64,000 nt of DNA, from contig JAJXYO010000026.1 in the NCBI GenBank assembly GCA_021780495.1, positions 1 to 64,000 of the forward strand. Reading direction: 5' to 3'. Position 1 is the first letter of the stretch; each line of letters starts with the position of its first letter. The stretch comes from Deltaproteobacteria bacterium. Its GTDB lineage: Bacteria; Desulfobacterota; Desulfuromonadia; Geobacterales; Pseudopelobacteraceae. Both the position numbers and the translations under genes were made by a program. The notes beneath the pieces are model-generated. The model did not search any database. It worked only from the letters and a program-made list of their open reading frames with translations, and was not told the origin of the DNA. Below are positions 40,401 to 54,542 of this stretch, piece by piece.

Positions 40401-41822
40401 ATGCCAAACGTTTCGTCCGATGAATTAGCTACAGTTTTGTTGGTCGGTGACGATGCCCATACATTTGAGCGTACCCAGACACTGATCTCGGATGCCGGGA
40501 TTGCCCAGGTAATCGTCTTGACAGACAGTCGCGCCACCTTGCCGTTTCTCAAACAGAATACGGTCTCTCTGATCGTTCTCGATATGACTGCTGACGTGGA
40601 CAGAACCGAACTGTTGGCACGGATCTGCAGGGAGCATCCGGATGTTCAGGTGATTGTGGAGACAGCATCCTGTGATGTGGAAATTGCCGTCAACTGCATG
40701 AAGACGGGAGCGGTTGATTATATGGTCAGGCCGATCGAACCCAGCCGTCTGCTCGCGGCGATTGAAAACGCGCTGAATTTTAATTACACACAGCAGGAAG
40801 TCTCATCGTTGAAAGAGTATCTGATCAATGATCGTCTGGTGCATTCCGAGGCGTTTGCTGCAATAAAGACCACCAGCAGGAAAATGCGCTCGATCTTTCA
40901 GTACACGGAGATCGTCGCTCGTTCGCCCCATGCGATCCTGATTACGGGTGAGACGGGAGTCGGCAAAGAGTTGTTTGCCCGTGCGATCCACCGCATAAGT
41001 AACGTCCGGGGCCAGTTTGTCAGTATTAATGTTGCCGGCCTTGACGATGCCATGTTTTCCGACACGCTCTTCGGGCATAAAAAGGGCGCCTTCACCGGCG
41101 CTGACCAATACCGGGACGGATTGATCAGCAAGGCAGCCATGGGCACGTTATTTTTAGACGAGATCGGTGATTTGAACGAGTTGTCACAGGTCAAGCTGCT
41201 GCGGCTCTTGCAGGAGCGGGAGTATTACCCGGTTGGCGTTGATCTGGTCAAGACCAGCTCTGCACGGATTGTTATGGCGACAAATGTGGATTTGCAGGAA
41301 CGTATCAGGGAGGGGCGCTTTCGCCGGGACCTGTATTACCGGCTCTGCACCCATCAAATCCATATTCCGGCGCTTCGCAACCGGCGGGAAGACATACCGC
41401 TTCTGTTTGAAAGCTTTGTGAAAGAGGCCGCACTGTACTTTGGCAGGGACATTCCTGCCAGCTCCCCCGAGGTTCTCAAGGCTCTCGCCGCATATGATTA
41501 TCCCGGCAATGTCAGGGAGCTGCAGGCCAGGGTCAGTGATGCTGTTGCCCGCCATGGAGACGGACTGCTGACGCTCGATGATTTCCCCGGCCTTTGCGCA
41601 GCTGCGCCGCCGCAATCGCCGGATTCCTTCACAATGCCCAGCGCCGGAATATATAGCCTCTATGGCCGCCTGCCCACGTTCCGCGAGATAGAGGATTATC
41701 TGATAGTGGAGGCGTTAAAGATTTCAGAGGGCAACTATGCTGTTGCCGCCTCAATTTTGGGCGTTACGCGCCAAACCATAAGCAAGCGTCTGAAATCCAT
41801 CGACTTTGCTTCTTGTGGCTAA
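40401..41822 (+). CDS. Sigma-54 activator with a degenerate receiver
   Basis: A 473-residue NtrC-class protein. The receiver keeps the phospho-acceptor Asp61 (LIVLDMTAD) but the acidic pair reads VGDD instead of VDD/VED, losing the first Asp, and the conserved Lys is Arg110 (MVRPIEP). The AAA+ domain is intact: GETGVGKELFARAIH, GAFTGAD and GTLFLDEIGD. A Fis-type helix-turn-helix closes it (AASILGVTRQTISKRL). It probably binds DNA and activates without normal phosphorylation, or is controlled by its partner. AGGAAGG precedes ATG 40401. A canonical paralogue follows 34 bases later. Confidence 0.88.
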   Translation: MPNVSSDELATVLLVGDDAHTFERTQTLISDAGIAQVIVLTDSRATLPFLKQNTVSLIVLDMTADVDRTELLARICREHPDVQVIVETASCDVEIAVNCMKTGAVDYMVRPIEPSRLLAAIENALNFNYTQQEVSSLKEYLINDRLVHSEAFAAIKTTSRKMRSIFQYTEIVARSPHAILITGETGVGKELFARAIHRISNVRGQFVSINVAGLDDAMFSDTLFGHKKGAFTGADQYRDGLISKAAMGTLFLDEIGDLNELSQVKLLRLLQEREYYPVGVDLVKTSSARIVMATNVDLQERIREGRFRRDLYYRLCTHQIHIPALRNRREDIPLLFESFVKEAALYFGRDIPASSPEVLKALAAYDYPGNVRELQARVSDAVARHGDGLLTLDDFPGLCAAAPPQSPDSFTMPSAGIYSLYGRLPTFREIEDYLIVEALKISEGNYAVAASILGVTRQTISKRLKSIDFASCG

Positions 41823-41856
41823 CAGTGCGTTATCAGGAACAGGAAAGGGGCCCGTC

Positions 41857-43275
41857 ATGAATTCCAAATTACGATCACAATTACCGATCTTGTTGATAGA
41901 TGATGATCCCGTGGTGCTTGAAATACATGTTACCGCCCTGGAGAGTGAAGGAATCGAAAATGTACTGACACTCACCGACAGTAGAAAAACTGTGCAGTTT
42001 CTTGAAGCAAACCCCGTAGCACTCATCATCCTTGACCTGATGATGCCGCATGTCTCCGGACAGGAGCTTCTGCCTGTTCTGATCCGTGACTTTCCGCATA
42101 TCCCTGTTATCGTCATGACCTCGTCGGAAGACATCGAGACGGCAGTATGCTGCATAAAAACAGGCGCTGTCGATTACCTTATAAAGCCGGTGGAAATAGA
42201 GCGACTGCTACTGAGTGTCGAGAACGCACTCCGGGTTACTGAGTTGTCCCAGGAAAACCGAAGCTTGCGAGAGTATCTGCTCAATGACCGTTTGGAGCAT
42301 CCTGCGGCATTCGACGCCATTATTACGACCAGCAAAAAGCTGCGGGCCATCTTTAAATACATTGAGGTGGTGGCTAAGTCGGATCAGCCGATCTTGGTGA
42401 CAGGTGAAACCGGAGTCGGGAAGGAGCTGATTGCCCGGGCGATAGGAACGTTAAGCGGCAGGAAAGGGGCATTTGTTACGGTGAACGCCGCCGGACTTGA
42501 CGATAACATGTTTTCCGATACCCTGTTCGGTCATAAAAAAGGGGCCTTTACCGGAGCGGACCAACCGCGTGACGGTCTTATCTCTACAGCGGCAGGAGGC
42601 ACTCTGTTTCTTGATGAAATCGGTGATTTGAACGAAGCTTCCCAAATCAAATTGCTGCGGCTTATTCAGGAACAGGAATTCTACCCGGTTGGGTCTGACG
42701 TTTTGAAGAAAACGGATGCACGCCTGATCGTTGCCACCAATCGTGATCTTTCCAGCCTTATTGACTCCAGCAAATTTCGCAAGGATCTCTATTACCGGCT
42801 CTGTGCCCACCAGATTCAGATTCCCCCCCTGCGAGAACGTCGTGAGGATATTCCGGCTCTGCTGGATCATTTTCTCGAAAAAGCCTCTCGATCGCTCAAC
42901 AAGCCCAAGCCGGCCCTCTCACGGGAAGTCACGGCTCTTCTATCGACCTATCATTTCGAAGGAAATGTTCGTGAACTTTATGCCATGGTTTCCGATGCCG
43001 TAGCTCGTTATAGCTCTGGTTTGCTGACACTTGACTGTTTTGTAGGCCTGAGCGGTAATGAGAGCAGTCTGGCACATGCAGAACAGATGGAGCCGAGTAG
43101 AGAGGTGGACGAGGCGTTGTATCGATTATTCGGGCGTTTTCCGACCATAAAGGAAATGGAAGATTACCTGACCGCGTCCGCCATGAGCCTGACCAGCGGA
43201 AATCAGAGGTCTGCGGCGCAACTGTTGGGCATAGCCAGACAAACACTCAGCAAACGTCTGGGGATTCCGGCCTGA
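41857..43275 (+). CDS. Sigma-54 response regulator, canonical paralogue
   Basis: A 472-residue NtrC-class activator closely related to the preceding gene. The two share phrases such as KTGAVDY followed by the KP/RP loop and EYL(L/I)NDRL. Here the receiver is complete: acidic IDDDP, Asp in LIILDLMMPHVSG, Thr in VIVMTSSED and Lys in YLIKPVE. GETGVGKELIARAI and GAFTGAD mark an active AAA+ domain; AAQLLGIARQTLSKRL is the DNA-binding helix-turn-helix. ATG 41857 has AAAGGGG upstream. The partner kinase is not adjacent. Confidence 0.9.
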   Translation: MNSKLRSQLPILLIDDDPVVLEIHVTALESEGIENVLTLTDSRKTVQFLEANPVALIILDLMMPHVSGQELLPVLIRDFPHIPVIVMTSSEDIETAVCCIKTGAVDYLIKPVEIERLLLSVENALRVTELSQENRSLREYLLNDRLEHPAAFDAIITTSKKLRAIFKYIEVVAKSDQPILVTGETGVGKELIARAIGTLSGRKGAFVTVNAAGLDDNMFSDTLFGHKKGAFTGADQPRDGLISTAAGGTLFLDEIGDLNEASQIKLLRLIQEQEFYPVGSDVLKKTDARLIVATNRDLSSLIDSSKFRKDLYYRLCAHQIQIPPLRERREDIPALLDHFLEKASRSLNKPKPALSREVTALLSTYHFEGNVRELYAMVSDAVARYSSGLLTLDCFVGLSGNESSLAHAEQMEPSREVDEALYRLFGRFPTIKEMEDYLTASAMSLTSGNQRSAAQLLGIARQTLSKRLGIPA

Positions 43276-43576
43276 TGCGCAGTGCTTATCCCCATGGAAC
43301 TCCCGCCACAAATATAACAATGGTAAAATAAATATCAATATGCGCAGTTCGTGTAACTTCCCCTGTTTTCTCGCTGTGGCGTTCCATCCCTCACTGTTTC
43401 CTGTCAGAATGGCTGCTGTGCAACGTCGCTTAATAAATAACAACTACCTTATTTCATTGCACTTAATTGTAAGATCTCGCTGGCATAGTATATGAACTAG
43501 CTCTTGCCAGGCAGCAAAAACAGTTGCTGTCGTCACCTTTTCAAAACGAAGGGTGTGCAATGTAAGGGGGTACCTT
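43276..43576. other. Upstream region of glmS
   Basis: An A/T-rich gap of 301 bases holding the glmS promoter and leader. I looked for a glmS-ribozyme-like fold and saw none; no clear promoter pair was recognised. Confidence 0.4.
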
Positions 43577-45406
43577 ATGTGCGGTATTGTGGGATATATG
43601 GGAAATCAGGACGCCACACCGGTTATTATGAGCGGGCTGAATCTGCTTGAATACCGGGGGTATGACTCTGCCGGAATATGTACCATGGCTTCAGGGGCTG
43701 TAGAGATACGGCGCAGTTCCGGGAAACTGGTGAATCTCGAACGATTACTCAAGCAACAGCCACTCCATGGAAATATCGGTATCGGCCACACCCGTTGGGC
43801 TACCCACGGGAAACCGAGCATAGCAAACGCTCATCCTCACAAGGGTGGTTCAGTTATTGTTGTGCATAATGGGATCATTGAAAACTATCTTCTTCTGAAG
43901 GATGAATTAACCCGCAGAGGGCATCAATTCTTATCAGAGACCGATACAGAGGTTATTTCTCATCTTATCGATGAAAAGTTTACTGCGGACACTTCCTTCG
44001 AAGAGGCGGTTCGACAGGCATTGAAAGAAATTCACGGTGTATATGCTCTGTGCGCTCTCAGTGAAAAAGATGACAAAACGTTAATTGTGGCAAAGTCAGG
44101 ATCACCGATGGTTATCGGGATCAGGGGTAATGAATATTTCGTTGCCTCGGATATGCCGGCCATTATTTGCTACACGCGCGAGATAGTCATTATGGAAGAT
44201 GGAGAAATGGCGGTTATTCGTAATGGAACGGTGAAGTTCAGCGCCATCGGCGGCGGGGAGCTAGAAAAGATATCACGTATTATTGACTGGTCTCCACTCA
44301 AGGCTGAAAATAAGGGCTTCCCCAATCATATGCTCAAAGAAATTCATGAGCAACCGCAGGCGCTCAGAAATGTGGTGGCAGGACGCGTGCGGGAAGAGGA
44401 AGGGGACGTCGTTCTGGAAGGGCTGAACCTCGACGATACATCGCTGAAATCGTTTGAAAGGCTCTGTCTGGTAGCATGTGGGACCTCATGGCATGCGGCT
44501 CTTGTCGGAAAATACCTGATTGAAGAGTATTGCCGGGTACCGGTTGATGTGGAAATAGCCTCGGAATTCCGCTACCGCGACCCACTTGTCTCACGTAAAA
44601 CACTGGTGATTCCGATTTCCCAGTCCGGGGAAACGGCTGATACACTGGCAGCGCTACGCGAGGCGAGGGATAAGGACGCTCACATCGTCTCAATCTGCAA
44701 TGTGGCAGATTCATCCATTGCCCGGGAATCGCATGGGGTGATCTATACGCACGCCGGCCTGGAAATAGGTGTCGCTTCAACCAAAACATTTACTACCCAG
44801 CTGGTGGCTCTCTATCTATTGACAATCCGGCTCGGTCGCGCCAATGGCCGAATCGATCTGAGAAAGGGGCAGGAAATGATTGCTGCATTGAGCGGACTGC
44901 CCGCCCTGGTTGAAAAAACCCTGGGACTCGACTCACAGATTGAAGAGGTTGCCTGTGAATACCTGACCTCATGGGATGCCATCTATCTCGGACGCGGTAT
45001 CAGCTACCCCATTGCCCTGGAAGGTGCTCTCAAATTGAAGGAAATATCATATATTCATGCCGACGGATATCCAGCCGGTGAGATGAAACACGGACCGATC
45101 GCCCTGATAGATGTGGATATGCCAGTTTTCATTCTGGCGCCACGCGACCGGCATCTTGTGAAGGTCCAATCCAATATGGAGGAGGTTGTCGCCCGCGGTG
45201 GCAGAGTCGTTGTCTTCTGTTCCGAGGGAGATTTCAAAACAGGCAAGGGAGCTGAATACGCCCTGCAAATCCCCTGGGCTGGAGAAGCCCTTTCACCGGT
45301 TCTTTTTGCCGTAGCGCTTCAGCTTTTGGCGTACAACTTTGCCATCTTGAAAGGGAAAGATGTCGATAAACCGAGAAATCTGGCCAAGAGTGTCACGGTT
45401 GAATGA
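43577..45406 (+). CDS. glmS: Glutamine-fructose-6-phosphate aminotransferase (isomerising)
   Basis: GlmS makes glucosamine-6-phosphate from fructose-6-phosphate and glutamine, the entry to UDP-GlcNAc. The 609 residues start MCGIVGYMG, with Cys2 becoming the N-terminal nucleophile, and include [12 protein letters not shown] and HNGIIENY of the glutaminase domain. Two SIS sugar-isomerase domains follow ([38 protein letters not shown]) and the end is [19 protein letters not shown] precedes ATG 43577. Position between EPS regulators suggests supply of amino sugar for the polymer. Confidence 0.96.
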   Translation: MCGIVGYMGNQDATPVIMSGLNLLEYRGYDSAGICTMASGAVEIRRSSGKLVNLERLLKQQPLHGNIGIGHTRWATHGKPSIANAHPHKGGSVIVVHNGIIENYLLLKDELTRRGHQFLSETDTEVISHLIDEKFTADTSFEEAVRQALKEIHGVYALCALSEKDDKTLIVAKSGSPMVIGIRGNEYFVASDMPAIICYTREIVIMEDGEMAVIRNGTVKFSAIGGGELEKISRIIDWSPLKAENKGFPNHMLKEIHEQPQALRNVVAGRVREEEGDVVLEGLNLDDTSLKSFERLCLVACGTSWHAALVGKYLIEEYCRVPVDVEIASEFRYRDPLVSRKTLVIPISQSGETADTLAALREARDKDAHIVSICNVADSSIARESHGVIYTHAGLEIGVASTKTFTTQLVALYLLTIRLGRANGRIDLRKGQEMIAALSGLPALVEKTLGLDSQIEEVACEYLTSWDAIYLGRGISYPIALEGALKLKEISYIHADGYPAGEMKHGPIALIDVDMPVFILAPRDRHLVKVQSNMEEVVARGGRVVVFCSEGDFKTGKGAEYALQIPWAGEALSPVLFAVALQLLAYNFAILKGKDVDKPRNLAKSVTVE

Positions 45407-45562
45407 ATCTCCGATAGAGCATGGTGACAATCACACGGCGTGTTGCCGAGGGATTAATACCAACACCGCCTTGCGTGTCCCCCAATCTGGAGCTGCTCAC
45501 AAATCAAGACGGGAGCCTGGTGTATTCGCATGCAAATATTCACATTATCCGGTTTTGATTGA

Positions 45563-45590
45563 TTGCAATTAACACAATAGCCGCTAGAAT
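45563..45590 (+). promoter_or_regulatory. Candidate promoter of the first hybrid kinase gene
   Basis: TTGCAA (45563-45568) and TAGAAT (45585-45590) are spaced by 16 bases, 73 bases before the TTG start. Confidence 0.35.
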
Positions 45591-45662
45591 TATATATCAG
45601 CAGCTCGTGCGTGCTTTTATATACATGGCAATCCGAACGATGCCGGAAAGCGAAGCTCTACG

Positions 45663-48548
45663 TTGACGCATAAACACAGGATCATGATTGTTGAGGATGA
45701 ACCCGTAACCGCCCAAAAGCTGAGCAGGTCACTGGTTCGTCTTGAGTTCGATGTGGTTGCGATGGTTGACAATGGTGATGATGCCATAGAAACGGCGGCC
45801 GCCCTGCTTCCCGATCTGATCCTGATGGATGTTACTCTGAAAGGGGACATAGACGGAATTACAGCTGCCAACCGGATTTCCACAGACATGGATATACCGA
45901 TCATCTTTCTTACGGCGCATGGAGATGACGCCACATTTAGCCGCACCAAGATATCAAACTCGTTCGCATTCCTGGAAAAACCGGTCAACCTGAGCTACCT
46001 CAAGCATTGTGTCGAGATGGCCATCTACAAACAGACCCAGGAACATATACGGAATCAGATGGAAAAGGAGCTTCTACAGAGCGAGTTGAAAACAATTTCT
46101 CTCTTAAAGGCAATTCCGGATGTTATCCTCCGTTGCCGGAACGACGGCACGATTCTCTACTGCCAGAAGCCGGGTTCAATGGATTTTCCCATTATCCCCG
46201 GTGACTTGATCGGAAAAAAGATTACAGACGTGCTTTCACCCGGAAAAGAAACCTCCAATCACCAGGACATAAACTACTGGCTCCAATCGGAAAATCTTCA
46301 GATCTGTTTGAATTTATCGGCACAACAGTCACCTCGCTATTTTGAGTTGCGTTCGGTCAACTGCGGATCAGACGAGGTCCTGATTATCATGCGCGATGTC
46401 ACTGAACGAAAACTGGCGGACGAAAAGATATTACGACACATCAGCGACCTCAAGACCTCGCAAAACCTGATAGTTCAGCAGTCTCATGAACTGATTGCCG
46501 CACACAATCGGGCTGAAACCGCCAATCGGGCAAAAAGTGACTTCCTGGCTACCATGAGCCATGAAATCCGCACACCAATGAACGGCGTTATCGGCATGTC
46601 AGACCTGCTGCTGAAAACAAAATTATCCGAACAACAACATCTTTTTGCCAATGGCATCCTGCAATCTGCAACTACCCTGCTTGATATTATCAACGATATC
46701 CTCGATTTTTCGAAGGTGGAGTCGGGAAAGGTCGAACTCAAGCCCGCCCCCTTCGATTTACGTACGCTGTTTGAGAATGTTGGTGAACTCATCTCGCCGA
46801 AGGCTATCGACAAACAGGTGGAATTCATCGTCAGTTGTTCTCCCGATGTTCCGACGCATCTGATCGGTGATGAGGGACGTATCAGGCAGGTGTTGGTAAA
46901 TCTTGCCGGTAACGCGATCAAGTTTACGAACCGGGGCCATGTTGTTCTCGGTGTAACATGCCTGGGTATCAACGACAGTGAAGTGTCCCTCAAAATCAAG
47001 GTTACAGATACCGGTATCGGAATTCCAAAAGGCGTGCTTTCCCAGTTGTTTCAGAAGTTTTATCAGGTTGATTCGGTTTCTAACCGTACGAGCGGTGGCA
47101 CGGGACTCGGTCTTGCTATCAGCAAGAGCCTGGTGGAACTAATGGGTGGCACGATTGGTGTGAAAAGCAGGGCAGGCAAGGGGTCGACCTTCTGGTTTAC
47201 CCTGGCGTTGCCGCTCGATAAGCCATGCCGGGTTGCAGCCGAAGTTCACCCCAGCCTGGCTGGTATTCGTGTTCTGATTGTAGATGACGTTCGGCATAAT
47301 CGCCTGATTCTGGCCAAATACCTCTCTTTCCGCGGGTTGCGTTGCTGTCTGGCTTCATCGGGAGAGATGGCGTTGGGAATGTTGAATAACGCTTATCTTG
47401 ACAACGATCGCTTCCGGGTTGTGCTGATCGATCAGAGCATGCCGGGTATCGATGGTGTTTCCCTGGGCGGGATTATAAAGGCTGATGAACGTATGTGTGG
47501 TACGCAGCTGATACTTTTAACGCCGTTTTCTCATGATACGGGCGCGGATCCGGATTTCCCGGAAACGGTTTTTACCGCGTTTTTATCCAAACCGTTTCAT
47601 CAGCAACTTGTTGTGGATGCTGTTACGCTGGTTACTCTCATTACTCAGAAGAATGATAACAGGCACAATGCAGCCCGTAATGATTCAATCCAGTCCTTTG
47701 CTTCGGAAATAATCCGCTCTCCGGAAGCGTACATGGATATGCGTGTTCTTGTGGCGGAGGACAATCTTTGCAGTCAGGTTGTAGCGGATACCATGCTGCA
47801 GTTCATCGGCTGCCGAGTGGATGTGGTCCCGTGCGGAGCGGATGCCGTTTCTATGGTACGTCAACATCACTACGATATTGTATTTATGGATTGCAATATG
47901 CCGGATATGAATGGGTTTGAGGCCACTGCCGAGATACGCCGGTTGGAGGGTAACAAAAAACATACAATTATTGTCGCTCTTACCGCAAATGCCATCAATG
48001 GCTTTCGGGAACAATGCCTTGCAGCCGGAATGGACGAATATCTGAGCAAACCGATTCGCCTCGGCAAACTGCAAGAGATCCTGGCCCACCGGGTAGCCCC
48101 TCAGCGGCAGCACTATTCTCAAACTCTCGTTCCACCTGATGACGAGAACGGCGATCAGGCAGCCTCCGGCGCTGTATTTGATGCGGAACGGCTGAGAAAA
48201 CTGCAGCGCATGTTCAAAATAACAGGAAAAGACTTTGTGCCGGCAGTGGTTGATCCGTATCTGATAAATGTCGAAAAACACATACCGGTACTGCATACGG
48301 CCGTTGCAGAGAAAAATTTTTCAGGGGTGTATGAAACAGCGCACTATCTTCTTGGCGGGAGTAGAAACCTGGGCCTGCAGAAACTTTCCGAAATCTGCGC
48401 CGGACTTCAGGAACACGCAACCCGGGACGATCACGACAATGTCAGAGAACTCGTAAGCGCATTGGAGCGGGAACTGCCGCTGGTGAAGGCATATGTGAAT
48501 GACTTGAGAGGTGATAATGGTCCGGTTGAGCTGGAAAAATCCGCGTAG
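45663..48548 (+). CDS. Soluble hybrid histidine kinase REC-PAS-HK-REC-REC-HPt
   Basis: A 961-residue cytoplasmic phosphorelay protein with no membrane segment. Order: receiver (Asp56 in [10 protein letters not shown]), PAS-like region (about 130-245), coiled coil, HisKA with His300 ([12 protein letters not shown]), ATPase with [12 protein letters not shown], receiver 2 (Asp590), receiver 3 (Asp743 in [13 protein letters not shown]) and a C-terminal HPt domain with His894 ([12 protein letters not shown]). The N-terminal receiver implies input from another kinase. The start is TTG 45663 ([14 protein letters not shown]); ATG 45684 is an alternative. It stands alone after glmS. Confidence 0.9.
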   Translation: MTHKHRIMIVEDEPVTAQKLSRSLVRLEFDVVAMVDNGDDAIETAAALLPDLILMDVTLKGDIDGITAANRISTDMDIPIIFLTAHGDDATFSRTKISNSFAFLEKPVNLSYLKHCVEMAIYKQTQEHIRNQMEKELLQSELKTISLLKAIPDVILRCRNDGTILYCQKPGSMDFPIIPGDLIGKKITDVLSPGKETSNHQDINYWLQSENLQICLNLSAQQSPRYFELRSVNCGSDEVLIIMRDVTERKLADEKILRHISDLKTSQNLIVQQSHELIAAHNRAETANRAKSDFLATMSHEIRTPMNGVIGMSDLLLKTKLSEQQHLFANGILQSATTLLDIINDILDFSKVESGKVELKPAPFDLRTLFENVGELISPKAIDKQVEFIVSCSPDVPTHLIGDEGRIRQVLVNLAGNAIKFTNRGHVVLGVTCLGINDSEVSLKIKVTDTGIGIPKGVLSQLFQKFYQVDSVSNRTSGGTGLGLAISKSLVELMGGTIGVKSRAGKGSTFWFTLALPLDKPCRVAAEVHPSLAGIRVLIVDDVRHNRLILAKYLSFRGLRCCLASSGEMALGMLNNAYLDNDRFRVVLIDQSMPGIDGVSLGGIIKADERMCGTQLILLTPFSHDTGADPDFPETVFTAFLSKPFHQQLVVDAVTLVTLITQKNDNRHNAARNDSIQSFASEIIRSPEAYMDMRVLVAEDNLCSQVVADTMLQFIGCRVDVVPCGADAVSMVRQHHYDIVFMDCNMPDMNGFEATAEIRRLEGNKKHTIIVALTANAINGFREQCLAAGMDEYLSKPIRLGKLQEILAHRVAPQRQHYSQTLVPPDDENGDQAASGAVFDAERLRKLQRMFKITGKDFVPAVVDPYLINVEKHIPVLHTAVAEKNFSGVYETAHYLLGGSRNLGLQKLSEICAGLQEHATRDDHDNVRELVSALERELPLVKAYVNDLRGDNGPVELEKSA

Positions 48549-48700
48549 CGTATCCAAAGGAGCTCGCGGTGGGCTCTGAAAGCTGCTCCGCATCCTGTTA
48601 ATTCAGTTTTGCCCGTCACACATAAACGGACTGATTTGTGTATTATTAAAAAAACCTCCGTAAGGTTAAAGAGTTGGAGGTCTGTCATCTGGAGTATACC

Positions 48701-52054
<3,354 letters not shown>

Positions 52055-52110
52055 GAATTGTGACATGACGTGGCATTTTTGCCGTGCCGGCCGTATCAGA
52101 ATGCTTCGGG

Positions 52111-52803
52111 TTATTTGATATTAAAAAAAGCAGGTTTGAGAATTATGGTTTTTTGACCGTTAATTTCTATTTCGCCTGCTTGACTTAGCCGTGCCAACAA
52201 TCTGCTCACCGTTTCCCTGGTGAGAGCGGCAAATTCTGCTATTTCTTTATGGGTAAGTTTGAATGGGATCATGACCCCCCGGACGTCCTTGATGCCGTAA
52301 ATAGAGCTTATATGAGCCAGCACGGCCCGGATCCTGCTCTCCGCATCTGGCAGAGCAAGTAATCTCAACATTGCCCACGATTCCCGCAGACGTTCACAGA
52401 GCATGGTAATGATCTGTTTGAGTATTGTCGCATCCTTCATGAAATACAGCTCGAAATCGTTTTTAGATATCAATCCCACCTCTGCGTCCTCCATGGCCAC
52501 GATTGTTGCCGGCTGGGACTTGCCGTCCAAAAGCGTCATTTCTCCAAAAAAGTCTCCTCGCTTGCGGATGACCAGAATCTGCTCCCTGCCGTCCGGGTTA
52601 ATTCTAACAACCTTTATTTTCCCGGAAAAAATAACGTACATGAAGTTTTTTGAGTCTTCCTCAATAAGAATAATGGAATTCTTTTTGAAGCGCTTCTCGG
52701 TGATAATCTGGTTAAGCCGGGCTTTTTCATCCGGAAGCATGCAGGAAAATATAGGAATATTCTCAAGCGTTTTAAGGTGGCTATGGTTGTCTGTCCCGAT
52801 CAT
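52111..52803 (-). CDS. Crp/Fnr-family transcription regulator
   Basis: A 230-residue regulator: cyclic-nucleotide-binding-type beta roll (residues 18-135, with MYVIFSGKIKVVR and GDFFGEMTLLDG) joined by the dimer helix to a winged helix-turn-helix (FKLTHKEIAEFAALTRETVSRLLARL). The roll contains no Fnr-type iron-sulfur cysteines, so a nucleotide or other ligand is likely; the cAMP-contact arginine in the roll is not obvious. It starts 26 bases after the diguanylate cyclase gene and probably belongs to the same operon. Confidence 0.9.
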   Translation of the reverse strand: MIGTDNHSHLKTLENIPIFSCMLPDEKARLNQIITEKRFKKNSIILIEEDSKNFMYVIFSGKIKVVRINPDGREQILVIRKRGDFFGEMTLLDGKSQPATIVAMEDAEVGLISKNDFELYFMKDATILKQIITMLCERLRESWAMLRLLALPDAESRIRAVLAHISSIYGIKDVRGVMIPFKLTHKEIAEFAALTRETVSRLLARLSQAGEIEINGQKTIILKPAFFNIK

Positions 52804-52829
52804 ACCATGCTCCGTGATTGCGTGATGTA

Positions 52830-54314
52830 TCAGTGCGATAGTTGGTCTTTGACCGCAGGTGCGGCAGTACGCATAAGAAGATTGTGCTGAGGCGATTTCC
52901 CAGTGTGTGCGATTCGCCGTTTCGTTCGCATGTACTCATGATTTGAAACTTGTGCATTCATCGTGTCAGAGAAAAATCTGAAGGTATTACGGCCATCTTT
53001 TTTGGCAACATACATGGCCATATCCGCTTTTTTCATCAGCGTTTCGATAGTGGAGCCGTGAAGCGGATACACAGCCACGCCTATGCTGGTTGTCACATAT
53101 GTATTCTGGCCGAGGACATCGAATGGCTCCTGGAAAACCGCCCGGATTTTATCCGCAAATGTGATGATATCCTGAATGGTGTTGGCATCGTTGACGATAA
53201 TAACGAATTCGTCACCACCCAACCGCCCGACGGTGTCATATTGGCGGATGCATTTCTGCAGCTCCCCGGCCACTTTTTTCAGAAGAATATCGCCGGACAG
53301 ATGTCCCATCGTGTCATTGATGTTCTTAAAATTATCCAGATCGAGAATCATCAGTGCCATAAGCGTATTATGTCGCGCTTCGAATGCAAACGCCTGTTTC
53401 ATACGGTCAAAGAGCAGGACACGATTAGGAAGGCCGGTCAGGTAATCGTGAGTGGCTTTATACCTCAATTGCTTTTCAATTTTGTGTCGTAAGGCTATCT
53501 CCTGGTTGAGTCCATTGTTTATCGAGTTTAGCTCCTCATTCAATTGCCGTATTTCCTTTTCTGCCAATCTGGTCGCTGAAATATCATGCATCGAAACGAT
53601 ATGGGTGTTGGTATCGGGGAACTTTTTTACATTCATATCCACTATTCTTGCCGGGCCATTTCGATCAACGAGCACTGACTCGATGTGGTGCCGGCCGACG
53701 GAGGTGTCAGCCGTCACTTGATGGAGCAACTCCTTCAGTTTTGAGCGCTCAGCGGCTGCAAAAAAATCGGTCCAGCTGGCCACATTCTCCACCGATGCCT
53801 TCGGCCATCCCGTCAAATGTTCGAACTGTTCATTCACCATGGTAACGGTTGAATGTTCATCAATCAGCATCATGGCATTGTCACTTACCTCAAATATCGT
53901 TCGATATCGATTTTCACTTTCCCTTAGCTGCTTTTCAAGGTTGTGCTTGAACAGGGCAATTTCGATGGCGTTTTGCAACTGATAGTACTCAAATGGCTTG
54001 ATGATATAGGCATATGGTTCCGTAAGCATGGCGCGCTCAAAAACCTCGCTGTCAGAATTGGCAGTTATATAGATAGCGGGGATATCAAACTGGGCGTGTA
54101 CCTTTTGAACGGCGCAAATGCCATCACATTTACCACCAAGGGTAATGTCCATCAGAATAAGGTCAGGGCGATTCACGGCGATCTGTTCAACGACATCTTC
54201 CCCGGTCTGAACCATGCCGGTAATCTGGTATCCCATGCGCAACAGGGATTGTTTCATATGCTGCGCTGCAATAACGTCATCTTCTGCCAAAAGTATTTTT
54301 GTATTGGTTGCCAT
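52830..54314 (-). CDS. Response-regulator diguanylate cyclase (REC-PAS-GGDEF)
   Basis: A 494-residue protein that would make cyclic di-GMP. The N-terminal receiver has the acidic AEDD, the Asp in LILMDITLGG and Lys in YIIKPFEYY. A PAS domain (about 135-260) and coiled coil lead to the cyclase with the full active-site motif RLGGDEF. An RQYD inhibitory site lies five residues before it, so product inhibition is likely. ATG 54314 has GGGGAG upstream. Second gene of a sigma-54-type operon, followed by the Crp/Fnr gene. Confidence 0.92.
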   Translation of the reverse strand: MATNTKILLAEDDVIAAQHMKQSLLRMGYQITGMVQTGEDVVEQIAVNRPDLILMDITLGGKCDGICAVQKVHAQFDIPAIYITANSDSEVFERAMLTEPYAYIIKPFEYYQLQNAIEIALFKHNLEKQLRESENRYRTIFEVSDNAMMLIDEHSTVTMVNEQFEHLTGWPKASVENVASWTDFFAAAERSKLKELLHQVTADTSVGRHHIESVLVDRNGPARIVDMNVKKFPDTNTHIVSMHDISATRLAEKEIRQLNEELNSINNGLNQEIALRHKIEKQLRYKATHDYLTGLPNRVLLFDRMKQAFAFEARHNTLMALMILDLDNFKNINDTMGHLSGDILLKKVAGELQKCIRQYDTVGRLGGDEFVIIVNDANTIQDIITFADKIRAVFQEPFDVLGQNTYVTTSIGVAVYPLHGSTIETLMKKADMAMYVAKKDGRNTFRFFSDTMNAQVSNHEYMRTKRRIAHTGKSPQHNLLMRTAAPAVKDQLSH

Positions 54315-54350
54315 GACGCATCTCCCCACTACCTACATGCCGTCACAGGA

Positions 54351-54542
54351 TTATTTCTCCTCTTTCGGACGTTTACCCCAGAAAGCCATGGAACTCAGAC
54401 CTGATCCGAGCAGGAGGAGTGTCACGGAGGTCGAAATATAATCGTGTTGAGGGGTGGCCATTGTCGGAAATGCATCCAACAGGGATGACATCCAGAAGAA
54501 CGATATTCCTAACCATGCTGATATAAAGGATAATTTTATCAT
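54351..54542 (-). CDS. Small two-helix membrane protein
   Basis: A 63-residue protein with two predicted transmembrane helices (LSFISAWLGISFFWMSSLLDAF and VTLLLLGSGLSSMAFWG) and a charged C-terminus (KRPKEEK). No family recognised. AAGGAGG lies six bases before ATG 54542. It is the first gene behind a near-perfect sigma-54 promoter and 36 bases ahead of the diguanylate cyclase gene, so it may be a membrane accessory to that signalling module. Confidence 0.6.
   Translation of the reverse strand: MIKLSFISAWLGISFFWMSSLLDAFPTMATPQHDYISTSVTLLLLGSGLSSMAFWGKRPKEEK

Noticed and set aside
43276-43576. glmS ribozyme upstream of glmS
   Set aside because: No matching core sequence or pseudoknot pattern was seen, and the element is typical of Gram-positive bacteria.
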